Shown one piece after another: positions 1 to 10,800 of a DNA stretch of 64,000 bases (positions are counted from its first letter, which is position 1; each line of letters begins with the position of its first letter). The stretch comes from Psychroserpens ponticola. Lineage in GTDB: Bacteria > Bacteroidota > Bacteroidia > Flavobacteriales > Flavobacteriaceae. A program made the position numbers and the translations under genes. Below the pieces are notes generated by a model. The model ran no database searches, was not told where the DNA came from, and saw nothing but the letters and a program-made list of their open reading frames with translations. The DNA is taken from contig NZ_CP116221.1 of assembly GCF_023556315.2 (NCBI RefSeq), forward strand, positions 1,499,001-1,563,000, given 5' to 3'.

Positions 1-536
1 CTGTAATGCAATCTAAAACTTTAAGACAATTTCCTGTTAAAGATGAAGTAACTTATGAAAAAAACACAAGAAAGGCGATTGCAATTGTTACTTCAAATAA
101 AAGTGAAACAGAAATTAAAAATGAATTAACAACACATTATAATAATTTTATAAGACCAATTTTAATGTCTTTAAATGTGCCAGAAGAAAAGGTTAACTTG
201 TTTATATATAGTCAGTTAAAAACAAGTTTACAACCTTGGTCACGTTATTTTTTACAATACAATCCTGCTGATGAAATTGAGAAATTACAAATTCCGGTAT
301 TGTCATTAAACGGAAGTAAAGATTCCCAGGTAAATGCAAAAATAAATCAAGAAGGCATAAGAAATGCATTAATCAAAGGAGGTAATAAAGATTATAAGAT
401 TATTGAATTAGAAAATTTAAATCACTTTTTTCAGGAATGTGAAACAGGAAAGTTGGATGAATATAGAAAAATTGAGCAAACATTTTCTCCAACTGCTTTG
501 AAAGAAATTTCTAATTGGATTTTAAAAAGAATTTAA
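1..536 (+). CDS. alpha/beta hydrolase, C-terminal part (5' end outside window)
   Basis: The frame is open to the left edge, so the ATG at position 6 is probably internal. What remains looks like the cap and the last third of a serine alpha/beta hydrolase. A helical stretch is followed by a beta strand ending in GSKD (candidate acid D106, counted from that ATG) and by NLNHFFQ (candidate catalytic H140). This spacing is typical of the S33/BAAT-like families. The nucleophile elbow GxSxG would lie upstream of the window. The substrate cannot be told. It is convergent with the decayed regulator at 559-980. Confidence 0.75.
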   Translation, partial: VMQSKTLRQFPVKDEVTYEKNTRKAIAIVTSNKSETEIKNELTTHYNNFIRPILMSLNVPEEKVNLFIYSQLKTSLQPWSRYFLQYNPADEIEKLQIPVLSLNGSKDSQVNAKINQEGIRNALIKGGNKDYKIIELENLNHFFQECETGKLDEYRKIEQTFSPTALKEISNWILKRI

Positions 537-558
537 AATGGTAATAATCCATTCAAAT

Positions 559-980
559 TTATTTGAAAAGTTGATTGATATTTGCTTTATATAATTTTCC
601 TATTGGCACAATGTGATCTTGAATATAAACTCTGTTTCCTACAATACTATTGATATGCTTTTTGGCAACTGCAAACGATTTATGTACTTGAAGAAAATCA
701 TGATCTGAAAGCAATTGTATGGTATCAGATATTTTTTCGCGGATGGTTATGTTACTTTTAGTAGTAATAACTTTAGTATAATTTCCTGAAGCTTCAATAA
801 ACAAGATTGCATCTAAATCTATTTGAATGTAACTATTATATTGTTTAAAAACACATGCTTTTCTTTAGGTTTTGTATTTCCGTTGCTTTCATTTTTTAGT
901 GTAGCAGTATTAGAAGCTGTTACTTTGTTTATGGCACCTAAAAAGCGTTCAAAACTAAATGGTTTTAATAAATAATCTAA
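559..980 (-). pseudogene. remnant of a LytTR response regulator (receiver lost, frameshifted)
   Basis: Read on the minus strand from 980, the sequence starts with [13 protein letters not shown], the end of a response-regulator receiver domain. A linker and the LytTR DNA-binding domain follow (LFIEASGNYTKV, then FLQVHKSFAVAKKHIN). About 95 residues of receiver are missing. The codon before LDY is a stop and overlaps the end of the neighbouring T9SS gene. The linker and the LytTR part are in different frames; one extra T in the homopolymer at 847-851 would restore the frame. The 81-residue open frame at 559-804 is only the tail of this wreck. A base-calling error at the homopolymer is possible, but the missing receiver is not explained by it. 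Confidence 0.8.
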
Positions 981-3900
981 TTAATCACCATTTTTTTTGT
1001 TTTATAAGCACTTCCATTTGATAATTGCACGATGTAAACTCCGCTACTTAAAACATTAGCATTAACAGTATTTATAAGGTTTGAATTATCAAGAGTTTGA
1101 TTAATTACCAATCTACCATGGATATCATAAATATTCACAGTGCTATGTTCTAATAATTGACCTTTTATAATAATTTCACTACTAGAATTATATGAATAAA
1201 TTAAAATGTCATCTAACCCAGAAATTAGTGTCGTTATGTTTTCATTAGAATACCTTAAAAAGAAACGACCAGTTCCCGCAAAATTTGTATTTGGAGTAAA
1301 CACATAATCAGAATCATTTAAAAGGGTTAATGTCTTTAATAACGTATCTTCAAGATATACATTCACATTAGTTGGTAACGTAGAGTCATCTCCTAAACTA
1401 ATTGTTAAAACTGTTCCTTCTTGTGCTTTTACTCCTAACGGAATTACAACATCATTGAAATCATTATATGGCAACGATTGAATTGCAATATCTAAACCTT
1501 GATTATCTTCAACAAGATTTGTAAATATTGAAAAATCACCTGACACACCTCCATAAGCACTTGCATCATATCCTTTATCTAAACCTTTTGTAGTCCCTTC
1601 AATAAAATAAATATCTGTACTATAAGTCTTAGTATTGTTTGATAATATCAATTTGCTTAATACTGAACTAGTTCCATTTTGGGAACGTCCTATAATAAAA
1701 TCATCACTTGTTCCAGTAGCTCTCATTGTTGGAGTAAACTCTAAATCGTAAAGCGGTACATGAGTTGGGTCAGCACTAACAAAGAATCCTTGACCTGGAG
1801 CAATAAGTGTCGAAGGTGTTGTAGTAGCTAAATTGTAAATAATCCATCCATCTAGTACATTACCATCATATCCATATATAGCAGCAGTACTAGTATTCAT
1901 TAAATTAATATTTTTAAGACCTGTACTCACTTCATGATTAAGGAAAGCCTGAACGTTTAAATAGGAAGGATATGGATTACCAACTAGATTCCATTCAGCT
2001 TCCGTTGGTCCAGAATTAGTGATATTATAAGTAACAATATCATTATTAGCAGTTCCTGTAAAAGTAAAGGTGTCATTGTCACTTGATGCAGCTCTATATC
2101 CAATACCTGCATCTAATGCTGTTGTGGAAGAACCAGCATAAGTTAAGTAATCACCCGTGACTTTATCAAAAGGACCAAATAAATATAAGTTGCCATTGTT
2201 TAAAATATTAGGGTTTGCTAACACAAAATCATCAAATTCTTGACCAGTTAAAGGCGCTGAAATTAAGTCATTACTTCCAGTCTCACCAGAACCATTAATA
2301 TTAACATGGCGCTCGTAGTTAATTGTACCTGTAACAGATCCATCAAGAATTAAACTTGAATACAATTGAGATGTTGATTTTAAAGTCGTTGTATTTGCTG
2401 ATAACGTAACGCCTGTATTTACAGTTAAAGCTGCACCAGCTTCAACTGTTATAACATCAATTGCAGTATTCATAGAAATTACAGCTTCACCAGCTTCGAC
2501 TACAATAGTATCGTTATTACTAGCGACGTTATTAGGGTCACTCGGAGACCAAACGTTATTATTAAAGGTATAAGCTATTGGATTTACGCAGAAATTAGTG
2601 GTGTCAGAGCCTAAAAAGCTCCCACCGGAAGCAACTGTTGTTCCATTAGCTGTTACAGTAAATGATCCATTGCCATATCCACAGCAAATACCATCTCCGT
2701 AAGTATCATTAATGATAAAGTCATAACAACCATCAGCAAGGCATTCTTCAATATTTATCGTAGAGCCATCTGCTTGATCAGCATAAGTTCCGCCGGAAGC
2801 TACAATAGCGCCAGAGTTGTCTTGAATTGACCAGCTTGTTTCTTGTGGATAGTCGTCAAATGTAATAGAAATCACGATCACGTTTTCTGTACATGGGCAA
2901 ACATCTGGACACGACCCACCACAATCAATTCCAGTTTCATCACCATTTTGAATGCCATCAGTACATGTCGGCGTTACTGGGCAAGCATCTGGACACGACC
3001 CACCGCAATCAACTCCAGTTTCATCACCATTTTGAATACCATCAGTACATGTTGGCGTTGGTTGGCTTTCAATAATCTGTAAGAATTGATTAATTGCCGG
3101 ATTCATAATTTCATCAACAATACCTGAAGGCCAGCGAACAACTACTTTTTCTACTTGAGAGCTTACTCCAATTCCATAGTGTTGTGTAAACGAATTTACC
3201 AAACCATATCCTTCACCTGATTTTACATCTCTTATTTGTATACCCCAAGTACCATGTAATTCCACTCGGGCTCCAATACCATTTATATTACTGACTGTTC
3301 CTTCTAATTGAATATTAAGAAAGTTGTTTGAGTTCCCTTGATTTAGCCAAATTCTATCTTTTATTGTAGTTGGTGAATTGAATCCGTTAGCATATCCAGC
3401 ATAAATATCTAAGAAACCATCGTGATTGATATCTCCAACAGAGAACGAATGAATTTGATCGGAGTTAAACGGATTTATTGCATTCTGAAAAGTACCATCT
3501 CCATTATTATAGAAAAGGAAGTGACTATCGGTTCCTGATACCATTAAATCTATATATCCGTCATTATTTAAATCTTTAAAGAAACCTTGAATTCCAGTAA
3601 TATTTTGTGAATCTAGAGTTGGTAAAAGCCCACTTCCCGAAGTGATTTCGGTAAAGGTTCCGTCACCATTATTTCTCATTAAATTAGGACCTTCATAGTG
3701 GTTTATTATAATGGCATCTAAATCACCATCATTATCAATATCACCGAAATCAGATAACCAGCTTTGAGCTCCTATTTTAAGATTAGCTTGTTCAGCAACT
3801 TCAATAAAATTATTATCACCATCATTTTGCCATAACATGTTAATACGGCGCGGATCAGTACTACTGGTTGCACCACCTCTACATTTAGAAATATAAAGAT

Positions 3901-5941
3901 CAAGATCACCATCATTATCATAATCAATCCACATGCTTGCATAATTTCCAGAATTGTCACTACTTGGAGTCGTTTCAGTGCTTATTAAATTCTCATTGAA
4001 TAAGAGTGTTCCATCCTGATTATTTTGAAATGCTCGTGCTTCTGCATCGTCATGACAAGCAAAAATATCAGCCCAACCATCGTTATTTATATCTGCAAAA
4101 TTGGCACCTTGTAAGAATATATTTGAATTAAATAGATTAGACTGCGAGTATGAGTTGTTACCATTATTATTCTTAATAATTTTCAAGTTATCATAAGCTC
4201 CACCAGCCATAATATCATTGTATCCATTATGATCAAAGTCAGCAATAGCAGTACCCCATTGGTTTTGGTTACTTACATTACCGTGTTCAAAGCTTGTAAA
4301 TAGTTGTCCAGCTCCATTTTGATATTGGATACGAAGCGTTCTAGCATTATTAAACTGTACAATATCATCTTTTCCATCGCCATTCATATCGATGACTCCC
4401 ATAGGCAATCCACTAAAGTTGTCTTGACCTAGAAGAGCAGTTCCATCTGTAAAGCCTACTATATTTCCTCCAGGGTTAGTATTATTTACTGCAATTGTAG
4501 TTGTAGCTTGGTCAGATTGTAATCCATCACTAACAATTAATGTTGCTGTAAACTCAGCCGAACTCGTATATACATGACTAGTCGTAACACCTGAAGCTGT
4601 GTTACCATCTCCAAAATCCCAAGAATACGTTAGTGTGTCGCCATCAGCATCTGTTGAAGCTGACGCATCAAAATCAACACTTAAAGGTGCTGAGCCATTT
4701 ACTGTAGACGCTGAAAACAAAGCTATTGGTGGAGAAGACGTCGTAGGTGTAAGGCTATTAATCCAATCTTGAATTAATTGAACACCAGCTGTATCTACAA
4801 CATCTTTTGCTATTGGTGGCATTTCAATACCAGTTTGTGTAGAATTCATTCTAAAATGAGCCATTGAATTTGCAACATCCTGCGGAATAATAACTTTCGG
4901 ATCGCTCAAACCTTCATCATATACAACATCACCATAAATAATATTTTGATTTCCTAATGGCGTTGTAAAACGAGCGTCAAACATAGCTATATTATCGACT
5001 GTTGGGTTGTGACAACTTCCACAGTTCACATCAATATAAGATCTAGCTCTATCTTCAATAGAAGCGCTTAAATCGTCTTTTGCAGCTACGGCTGAATAGG
5101 TACTTACATTGCCATTGGTAATCGCTTCAGTTATGAGTCCGAGCTCACTAAAATTCACTAGTTGGTTCATTGTAATTCCAGTACTAGGATAAAGGATAGA
5201 CTTATTAAGGTTTCTTGTTTTTGGTCCTAGAACACTACCATTTTGAGGGAAGTGACAAGAAACACACTCGGTTCTACTTGGGTAATGCCAAGATTGGGTA
5301 ACTCCATTAACAACGACATCTTCATCAACAGCAGCATTTAATAGTGTTGCATCTGTTTGGGCTATATTCCACTTATACGTTAAATAGTAATATATGTCAT
5401 CGTCACCTTTAACTTCAAATCGTGTTTCAAGACGTTGTCCACCAACTTCAAAATGTTTAATTAGGACTGAGCCTCTTGGGAAGTCCCAAGCTTCATCATT
5501 TGAAAATGTAATTTGCTCGTCAGCAGTATTGTATGAGCCATCATTTGGTACAGCCATCCATCTTTTTTTGTCAGCTCCATCAGACCAAAACGGTTCAATC
5601 ATATCATAAGGAATGAGCCCAAGGCTTGGAGTTAACGCAACCAAATCGGAAAAGGCTCCAGTTTGTGACAATAAGGCTGGAATACCAGTGTTGCCTGAAG
5701 GTGTTGTCGTTGGTAAATTTCCATTAAGAAATTTTGCAATCGCTTCAGCGTTCATGGCTGACTCGGCTAGTAATTCTTCAACCTCGTAGGACGCTAAAGC
5801 TAGCATTTTATAATCTGCAACCTCTATACTTTCATATTCTGAATAATGTGAAGAATTAATTTGTGATTCATTAAAATATAGAACTGAAAGCGCTGCAATT
5901 GCTGCTAGAGTTAAAAATGTAATAAATTTCTTGTTAGCCAT
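977..5941 (-). CDS. giant T9SS-exported protein: diheme cytochrome-like, PKD, FG-GAP and ASPIC/UnbV domains
   Basis: The protein has 1654 residues from the ATG at 5941, chosen because [10 protein letters not shown] starts the signal or anchor helix; an ATG 14 codons upstream gives an unlikely leader. Domains in order: hydrophobic N-terminus; cytochrome-like region with two CxxCH heme motifs (CVSCH near residue 226, CGSCH near 307); PKD domain at about 400-487 (SWDFGDG); FG-GAP/VCBS repeats with many DxDxDGxxD calcium loops at about 500-860; ASPIC/UnbV domain at about 880-945; two Cys-rich [12 protein letters not shown] repeats; another Cys-rich module; a T9SS type A sorting domain in the last 70 residues ending KKMVIN. 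I infer a cell-surface redox or adhesion protein. Its stop codon abuts the regulator remnant. Confidence 0.85.
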   Translation of the reverse strand: MANKKFITFLTLAAIAALSVLYFNESQINSSHYSEYESIEVADYKMLALASYEVEELLAESAMNAEAIAKFLNGNLPTTTPSGNTGIPALLSQTGAFSDLVALTPSLGLIPYDMIEPFWSDGADKKRWMAVPNDGSYNTADEQITFSNDEAWDFPRGSVLIKHFEVGGQRLETRFEVKGDDDIYYYLTYKWNIAQTDATLLNAAVDEDVVVNGVTQSWHYPSRTECVSCHFPQNGSVLGPKTRNLNKSILYPSTGITMNQLVNFSELGLITEAITNGNVSTYSAVAAKDDLSASIEDRARSYIDVNCGSCHNPTVDNIAMFDARFTTPLGNQNIIYGDVVYDEGLSDPKVIIPQDVANSMAHFRMNSTQTGIEMPPIAKDVVDTAGVQLIQDWINSLTPTTSSPPIALFSASTVNGSAPLSVDFDASASTDADGDTLTYSWDFGDGNTASGVTTSHVYTSSAEFTATLIVSDGLQSDQATTTIAVNNTNPGGNIVGFTDGTALLGQDNFSGLPMGVIDMNGDGKDDIVQFNNARTLRIQYQNGAGQLFTSFEHGNVSNQNQWGTAIADFDHNGYNDIMAGGAYDNLKIIKNNNGNNSYSQSNLFNSNIFLQGANFADINNDGWADIFACHDDAEARAFQNNQDGTLLFNENLISTETTPSSDNSGNYASMWIDYDNDGDLDLYISKCRGGATSSTDPRRINMLWQNDGDNNFIEVAEQANLKIGAQSWLSDFGDIDNDGDLDAIIINHYEGPNLMRNNGDGTFTEITSGSGLLPTLDSQNITGIQGFFKDLNNDGYIDLMVSGTDSHFLFYNNGDGTFQNAINPFNSDQIHSFSVGDINHDGFLDIYAGYANGFNSPTTIKDRIWLNQGNSNNFLNIQLEGTVSNINGIGARVELHGTWGIQIRDVKSGEGYGLVNSFTQHYGIGVSSQVEKVVVRWPSGIVDEIMNPAINQFLQIIESQPTPTCTDGIQNGDETGVDCGGSCPDACPVTPTCTDGIQNGDETGIDCGGSCPDVCPCTENVIVISITFDDYPQETSWSIQDNSGAIVASGGTYADQADGSTINIEECLADGCYDFIINDTYGDGICCGYGNGSFTVTANGTTVASGGSFLGSDTTNFCVNPIAYTFNNNVWSPSDPNNVASNNDTIVVEAGEAVISMNTAIDVITVEAGAALTVNTGVTLSANTTTLKSTSQLYSSLILDGSVTGTINYERHVNINGSGETGSNDLISAPLTGQEFDDFVLANPNILNNGNLYLFGPFDKVTGDYLTYAGSSTTALDAGIGYRAASSDNDTFTFTGTANNDIVTYNITNSGPTEAEWNLVGNPYPSYLNVQAFLNHEVSTGLKNINLMNTSTAAIYGYDGNVLDGWIIYNLATTTPSTLIAPGQGFFVSADPTHVPLYDLEFTPTMRATGTSDDFIIGRSQNGTSSVLSKLILSNNTKTYSTDIYFIEGTTKGLDKGYDASAYGGVSGDFSIFTNLVEDNQGLDIAIQSLPYNDFNDVVIPLGVKAQEGTVLTISLGDDSTLPTNVNVYLEDTLLKTLTLLNDSDYVFTPNTNFAGTGRFFLRYSNENITTLISGLDDILIYSYNSSSEIIIKGQLLEHSTVNIYDIHGRLVINQTLDNSNLINTVNANVLSSGVYIVQLSNGSAYKTKKMVIN

Positions 5942-6626
5942 TTTATTTGTGGAATTAACAAAAAATACATGCAAAAAAATCATGTGCTATTTATACATCA
6001 TCAGAAAAGAAAATGTATCGAATAAAACAAAAGCATTAATGAAGAATTTAGCGTGTAGTTTTTGTCATGGTTTATTGATTGTTGGTTTGTTAAGTTGGCT
6101 TGAATTAATTTCAAACGAAACGTGCTCTACAAGATGACATATAATTACGTTATATGGTAATATTTTCGTTTATCGTATTGGTTTTTAGGTTGTAGTACTT
6201 TTTAGCAGTTCTTGAGACAGGGGTAGAAAAAGGATTGGTTCCTGCTTCATAAAATTAATTCTATTATAATCTATAGGTGCATTGCCGTGCATTATAGGTG
6301 GCTTTACTATGGCGTATCTATGAAGTATCTATGGCGTATCCATTAACTAAACACTTGTAAATTCTTAAAAAAATTAAGAAATAGATCACAAACATTAACA
6401 TTATTTAGCATTTTGAAATGTAATAATCGAGATAAATGCTTCGTTATCAAATAATTGCAAATACACATACACATGATTTCCACAAAGCCGTATTGAAAAT
6501 CAATAGGCCTATTGATAATTATTGATTCTTTATAAAAGAGAATTGAAATTGTTTAACTAGAGTTCTAACGCTATGAAATAAGCTCATAACATGAGTTATA
6601 GTATTGGCTCATAATATTTAGAAATT
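5942..6626. other. 685-bp intergenic region with short repeats and a palindrome
   Basis: No convincing gene is seen; the short open frames here have no recognisable features. The stretch holds three 11-bp tandem units (6308-6340), a perfect 18-bp palindrome centred on AGGCCT (6499-6516), and a duplicated GCTCATAA near 6580-6615 just before the next gene. The upstream region of the minus-strand T9SS gene must also lie here. No clear TAnnTTTG element was found for either gene. Confidence 0.6.
6308..6340 (+). repeat. three 11-bp tandem repeats
   Basis: The units are TATGGCGTATC, TATGAAGTATC and TATGGCGTATC, end to end. The 11-bp period is close to one helical turn, so the units face the same side of the DNA. 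They lie about 290 bp upstream of the gene at 6627. Function is unknown. Confidence 0.8.
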
Positions 6627-7427
6627 ATGGCAAAGCAAAAAGGTTTTATCAGGTTAAAAGGTTCGTTGGGAGGACTTACTTTTTACAAGAATAACGGAAA
6701 TGATTTAATTAGAACTACTGGAGGTGTCGATAAAAATAGGATAAAAAACGATCCTGCTTTTAAACGTACTCGTGAGAATATGAGTGAGTTTGGAGCTTCT
6801 GCAACTGTTGGAAAAGCATTGCGCATGGGATTTGCAAATATTATCAAAACTATGAGCGATAACAGTATTGTTGGCAGAATAACTGGGCTTATGAAAAAAA
6901 TAAATTCTGTTGGGACAGGAATAAGAGGGCAACGTGCTTTTGAAATCATGCCAAATAAAATACTATTAGAAGGTTTTGAGTTTAACAAAACAATGCCTTT
7001 AGATGCAATATTTTATGCACCAAACACAGCACCAACTTTAGATGCTAATAGGAGTGTGGCCACTTGGGTTGTACCAGATTTTAATGCTTCTAACTATATA
7101 AATGCACCTGAAGGCGCAACCCATTTTAAATTGGTATTAGTTAGTACTGTTTTAAGCGATTATGCCTTTAATACACCTTTAGGGAAGTATGAAGCCACTA
7201 ATGCCGATGAAAATGAAACCAATGGCATTGCTTTTAGTGCAGAACTTCCACTAGATGGTATGGTAGGCGCAGATACTACATTAACTGTAGATTTAGGTTT
7301 TGCAGCTGCATTACCAGCAACAGTTGCTGTTATTAATGCTGTTGGTATTATTTTTTACCAAGACATAAATTCTTTGTTTTACGAATTGGCAAGTGATAAT
7401 GCTATGAAAATAGAGAGTATTGGATAA
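6627..7427 (+). CDS. conserved hypothetical protein with N-terminal KGFIRLKGSLGGLTFYK motif
   Basis: The protein has 266 residues. The N-terminus (MAKQKGFIRLKGSLGGLTFY, then NDPAFKRTRENMSEFG) resembles a family of unknown function that I recognise from flavobacterial genomes. A helical N-terminal third, rich in Lys/Arg, is followed by a beta-rich, acidic C-terminal part. There is no signal peptide and no membrane segment. It stands alone: 685 bp of non-coding DNA lies upstream and two terminator-like hairpins lie downstream. No function can be assigned. Confidence 0.75.
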   Translation: MAKQKGFIRLKGSLGGLTFYKNNGNDLIRTTGGVDKNRIKNDPAFKRTRENMSEFGASATVGKALRMGFANIIKTMSDNSIVGRITGLMKKINSVGTGIRGQRAFEIMPNKILLEGFEFNKTMPLDAIFYAPNTAPTLDANRSVATWVVPDFNASNYINAPEGATHFKLVLVSTVLSDYAFNTPLGKYEATNADENETNGIAFSAELPLDGMVGADTTLTVDLGFAAALPATVAVINAVGIIFYQDINSLFYELASDNAMKIESIG

Positions 7428-7428
7428 C

Positions 7429-7452
7429 ATGCCATCTGCCTTTGGCATTTTT
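7429..7452 (+). terminator. probable terminator directly after the 6627 gene
   Basis: The arms ATGCC and GGCAT, separated by 10 bases, are followed by four more T after the right arm. It starts one base after the stop codon. The stem is short, so this is moderate evidence. An alternative pairing (CTGCC with GGGCAG just downstream) is possible. Confidence 0.45.
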
Positions 7453-7511
7453 CCTAAGGGCAGAGAGCGGTTTAAAATATAAGGTTTGTGGAAACCTTTA
7501 TGTGAGGAAAG

Positions 7512-7539
7512 GCAATCTTAATTATTTAAGGTTGCTTTT
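7512..7539 (+). terminator. Rho-independent terminator
   Basis: A 10-bp stem (GCAATCTTAA with TTAAGGTTGC, one non-Watson-Crick pair) has a TTAT loop and is followed by TTTT. It is about 85 bp past the end of the 6627 gene. Confidence 0.6.
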
Positions 7540-7588
7540 CTTCATGCATTAAAGTAAAACTCAATCTTCTTTTTCTTTATTTTTTTCT

Positions 7589-7730
7589 TTACAACTGTTT
7601 CTCTACGATGTTAATGGAACCGCTTGCGGTTCATGAGCTCCTCTAAAACAATAAAAATCTTGCGAATAAACACTCTTTTTACGTAGCGACGATAGGAGCG
7701 TAGTGGAATGTGTGAGGAATGGATTAATTG
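7589..7730. repeat. dispersed intergenic repeat, family 1, copy 1
   Basis: The stretch contains GTTTCTCTAC, GTTAATGGAAC, a CACTCTTTTT run, AGGAGCGTAGTGGAATGTG and GGAATGG in order. The same series recurs at about 12980-13066 and 23843-23926. This copy carries about 50 extra bases between the GTTAATGGAAC and CACTCTTTTT blocks. No open frame is associated. The rest of 7428-7813 holds the two terminators and nothing else recognisable. Confidence 0.65.
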
Positions 7731-7813
7731 GTTAATATATTGTTTATAAATATAAATTTTACTGCTTATTAAGAAATCAAACTTTCTTATTTTTAGTGAT
7801 TAAATTTACATAG

Positions 7814-10800
7814 ATGAAGATATTACACATTACAGATTTACATTATACTAACCAAATTGGAGGAAGAACAAAACAAAAGAAATTACTAGACAACTTCTTC
7901 AATGACTTAGAAAAAAATATTGATAAAATTGACTTTGTAATATTTTCAGGTGATTTAGTCCAAAGAGGGGACAAAATTGAAGATTTTGAACTTGCAAAAG
8001 TTAATTTCCTTGAGAAGATAGTAGCTGTAACAAAAATTAGCAAAGAAAATATTTTCATATGTCCTGGTAATCATGATATAGATAGAAGCGTGGTTTCAAA
8101 ATCATTAATTAAGTATTTAGATGAGGAGATTGATGATAATATAAAACTGGATGATATTTTTAAACAAAGTAACACTGATTTAATTAACAGTCATAAGCCT
8201 TTAGAAAACTATAGGAATTTTGTAAATGATTATTTTAAAGAATGCACTAATTCTTTTGACTATGTAGAAGAAATGTATTCGACTCATATAAGAAATACTA
8301 GTTCAGGAAAAATTGGTTTTGTTTGTTTAAATACAGCTTGGAGATCAGTCGGAATAAATGATGATAATAATTTATTATATCCTATTAGCAAAATTGATGA
8401 AGCATTAGATAGAATATTATCTTGTGACATAAAAATTGTTTTACATCATCATCCTTTAAAAGATTTGCGTCCTTGGAATTTATACAAGGTTGAGGATTTA
8501 CTTCATAAAAGATTCGATTTTATGTTAAGTGGACACATTCATAAAAACAATCTGAGTCTAGATTTAACGCCTAATGATGGAGTTATTAAATTAGGTTCTT
8601 CTGCAAATCTATCTTTTGAAGTTGAATCTCAAATAGGATATTCTTTAATTAACCTTGATTATATCGAAGATATGTTTAGTGTTGATTTTCGAATGTATGA
8701 TTTAAAAAATGAAGTTTTTTATCCATTAGATAGCAAGAAATATAACATCCCAACTAATGAAGTTCTCGCAAAACAAAATGAATTAAGAAAAAACATTAGA
8801 AGACGTTTTTTAGATGAGCTAGACGATTCAAAATCTCTTTTTGTAGAAAGTGATAATAAGGAAAATCGAAAAGATTTACTAGAATTAAGTACAAACCCAG
8901 TTCTTAAAGAAAAATCTATTTCCGAAGTATTAAATGATGATAGTAGTCATCCTGATTATCTTTGGGCTAATTTTTTCAAATTTGAAAAAGACTTCATTGC
9001 TTATGGCAAAGATAAATGTGGCAAAACTATTATGCTAAAAAAAATAGAATTAGAACTTTTAAGGGATTTTTCTATTTATAATAAAATACCATTTTATATC
9101 GATTTAAAATACTGGAGTAATTCCATAAACGATTTTAACTTTTTTAAAGAATTATCAAAATATTATTATACAAATGCTAATGCGGCAATTAAACTTTTTG
9201 AAGAAAAAGATTTCATTCTATTATTAGATAATTTTCATCTAGAAGATAATAAAACGAAAGATGTTCTTGAAAAAATAGTAAGCGAAAATGATAATGTTAG
9301 AGTAATAATTTGTTCAATAAATAGCTCTCTAAATTCATTGGATACTGCAAGATTTGATGGAAGAGATTTAAACAAGTTATATTTTCATCGTTTACGTAAA
9401 ATACACATTAAAGAATTAACCAAAAGAAATTATTCTTTCACAGAGGAGAAAGAGAATCAGGTAGTTGAAAAAATAAATACAATTTTTAAAAAACTTTCTA
9501 TTCCTTTTAATTATTGGACAATTTCAATATTCTTGTGGGTATTTAATAAAGATGCTAATAACAAACTTCACAACGATGTAGATCTAATTAATCTTTATGT
9601 AGAAAAACTTTTAGAGAAGGAACAGTTAACTGTTTCGGCATCTTCATTCACGTTTAATAATTACAAAAAATTATTGGCGCATTTTGCTTACTTTTTATTA
9701 AAAGAAAATCACAAGAATTCTTATTATGCTAAGTACTCAGATATTATTGAATTTATTCAGAAATATCTGGATAAAAACCCAAGATTAAGAATAGATCCAA
9801 GAGATATTTTTGATTACTTAGATTCAAAAAGTTTATTGCGAAAAAAAGATCCTGATTATTATTCTTTTCGGTTAAATGGTGTTTTTGAGTATTTTGTTGC
9901 ATATTATATGACTTTCGACCAAGTGTTCTTAAACGAAGCTATTGAAGATGAAAACTTCTATTTGTCATTTTCAAACGAATTTGAACTTTACGCAGGTTTT
10001 AAGAGAGATAATGTAGAGTTTCTAAATAAAATTTATAATAAAACAAAAAATCATTTTTTTAATCTAAATCAAGAGTATGATCTAAAAATTACTTCAATAG
10101 ATACTGTTTTAATAAGCAAAATTGTTGAAGCTGATAAACTAGGAAAGTTAATTGAAAAATATTCTAGAAAATTTCAAGATAGTTTATCTGAAATTCAGCA
10201 GGATGAAATTGAAGAGCAAATGAATCAAGAGATGAAACTTGATGAGAATCATAGTGAGGTTAAAATGAAAAAAATTAATTCGCTCAACGAATCATCAAAT
10301 TCATTAGAAGAGAGTTTGACAATTTTAGGAAAAGTATTTAGAAATACTGATGATATTAATGATTCTGATTTAGTATATAAAATTTTTGATTATATAATTG
10401 AAAATGCTTGTTTATGGAGTTTTAAACTTTTAGATGAGTTTGGAGAAATGGATATATCCGAAATAATTAAAACAGATAGTAAAGGAGAGGCTCAAGGTCT
10501 TTTAAAACTTATTTCAAATGTAATACCAACGTTAGTACAAGTAAGGCTTTACGATATGCTTGGACATATTAATTTGGAAGGCATAATAATTGAACGATTA
10601 GAAAAGTCTAAAACTGACTATAAAAATAATCAGTTTAAATTATTCATTTACACTTTTCTACTTTTAGATATTAATTATTTACAGCATAAAGCTATTGTTG
10701 AAGAAATGATACCTTTAATTAAGATTCCAATTATAAAATATTCCTTTTTATTAAAATTAAATTATTATTTAGGTTTTAAAAATAATTTAAGCAATACTGA

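Noticed and set aside
2843-3082. Two overlapping open frames on the plus strand, rich in His and Thr
   Set aside because: They are the complement of the duplicated [12 protein letters not shown] repeats in the giant T9SS gene and have no independent support.
5942-6137. Possible short plus-strand protein with a hydrophobic stretch and a CHG motif
   Set aside because: It overlaps the start of the T9SS gene on the other strand, has no family resemblance, and its base composition is like the rest of the gap.
6499-6516. Perfect palindrome as a possible terminator for a gene on either strand
   Set aside because: The stem has no loop or T-run and no gene ends nearby; listed only as a palindrome.
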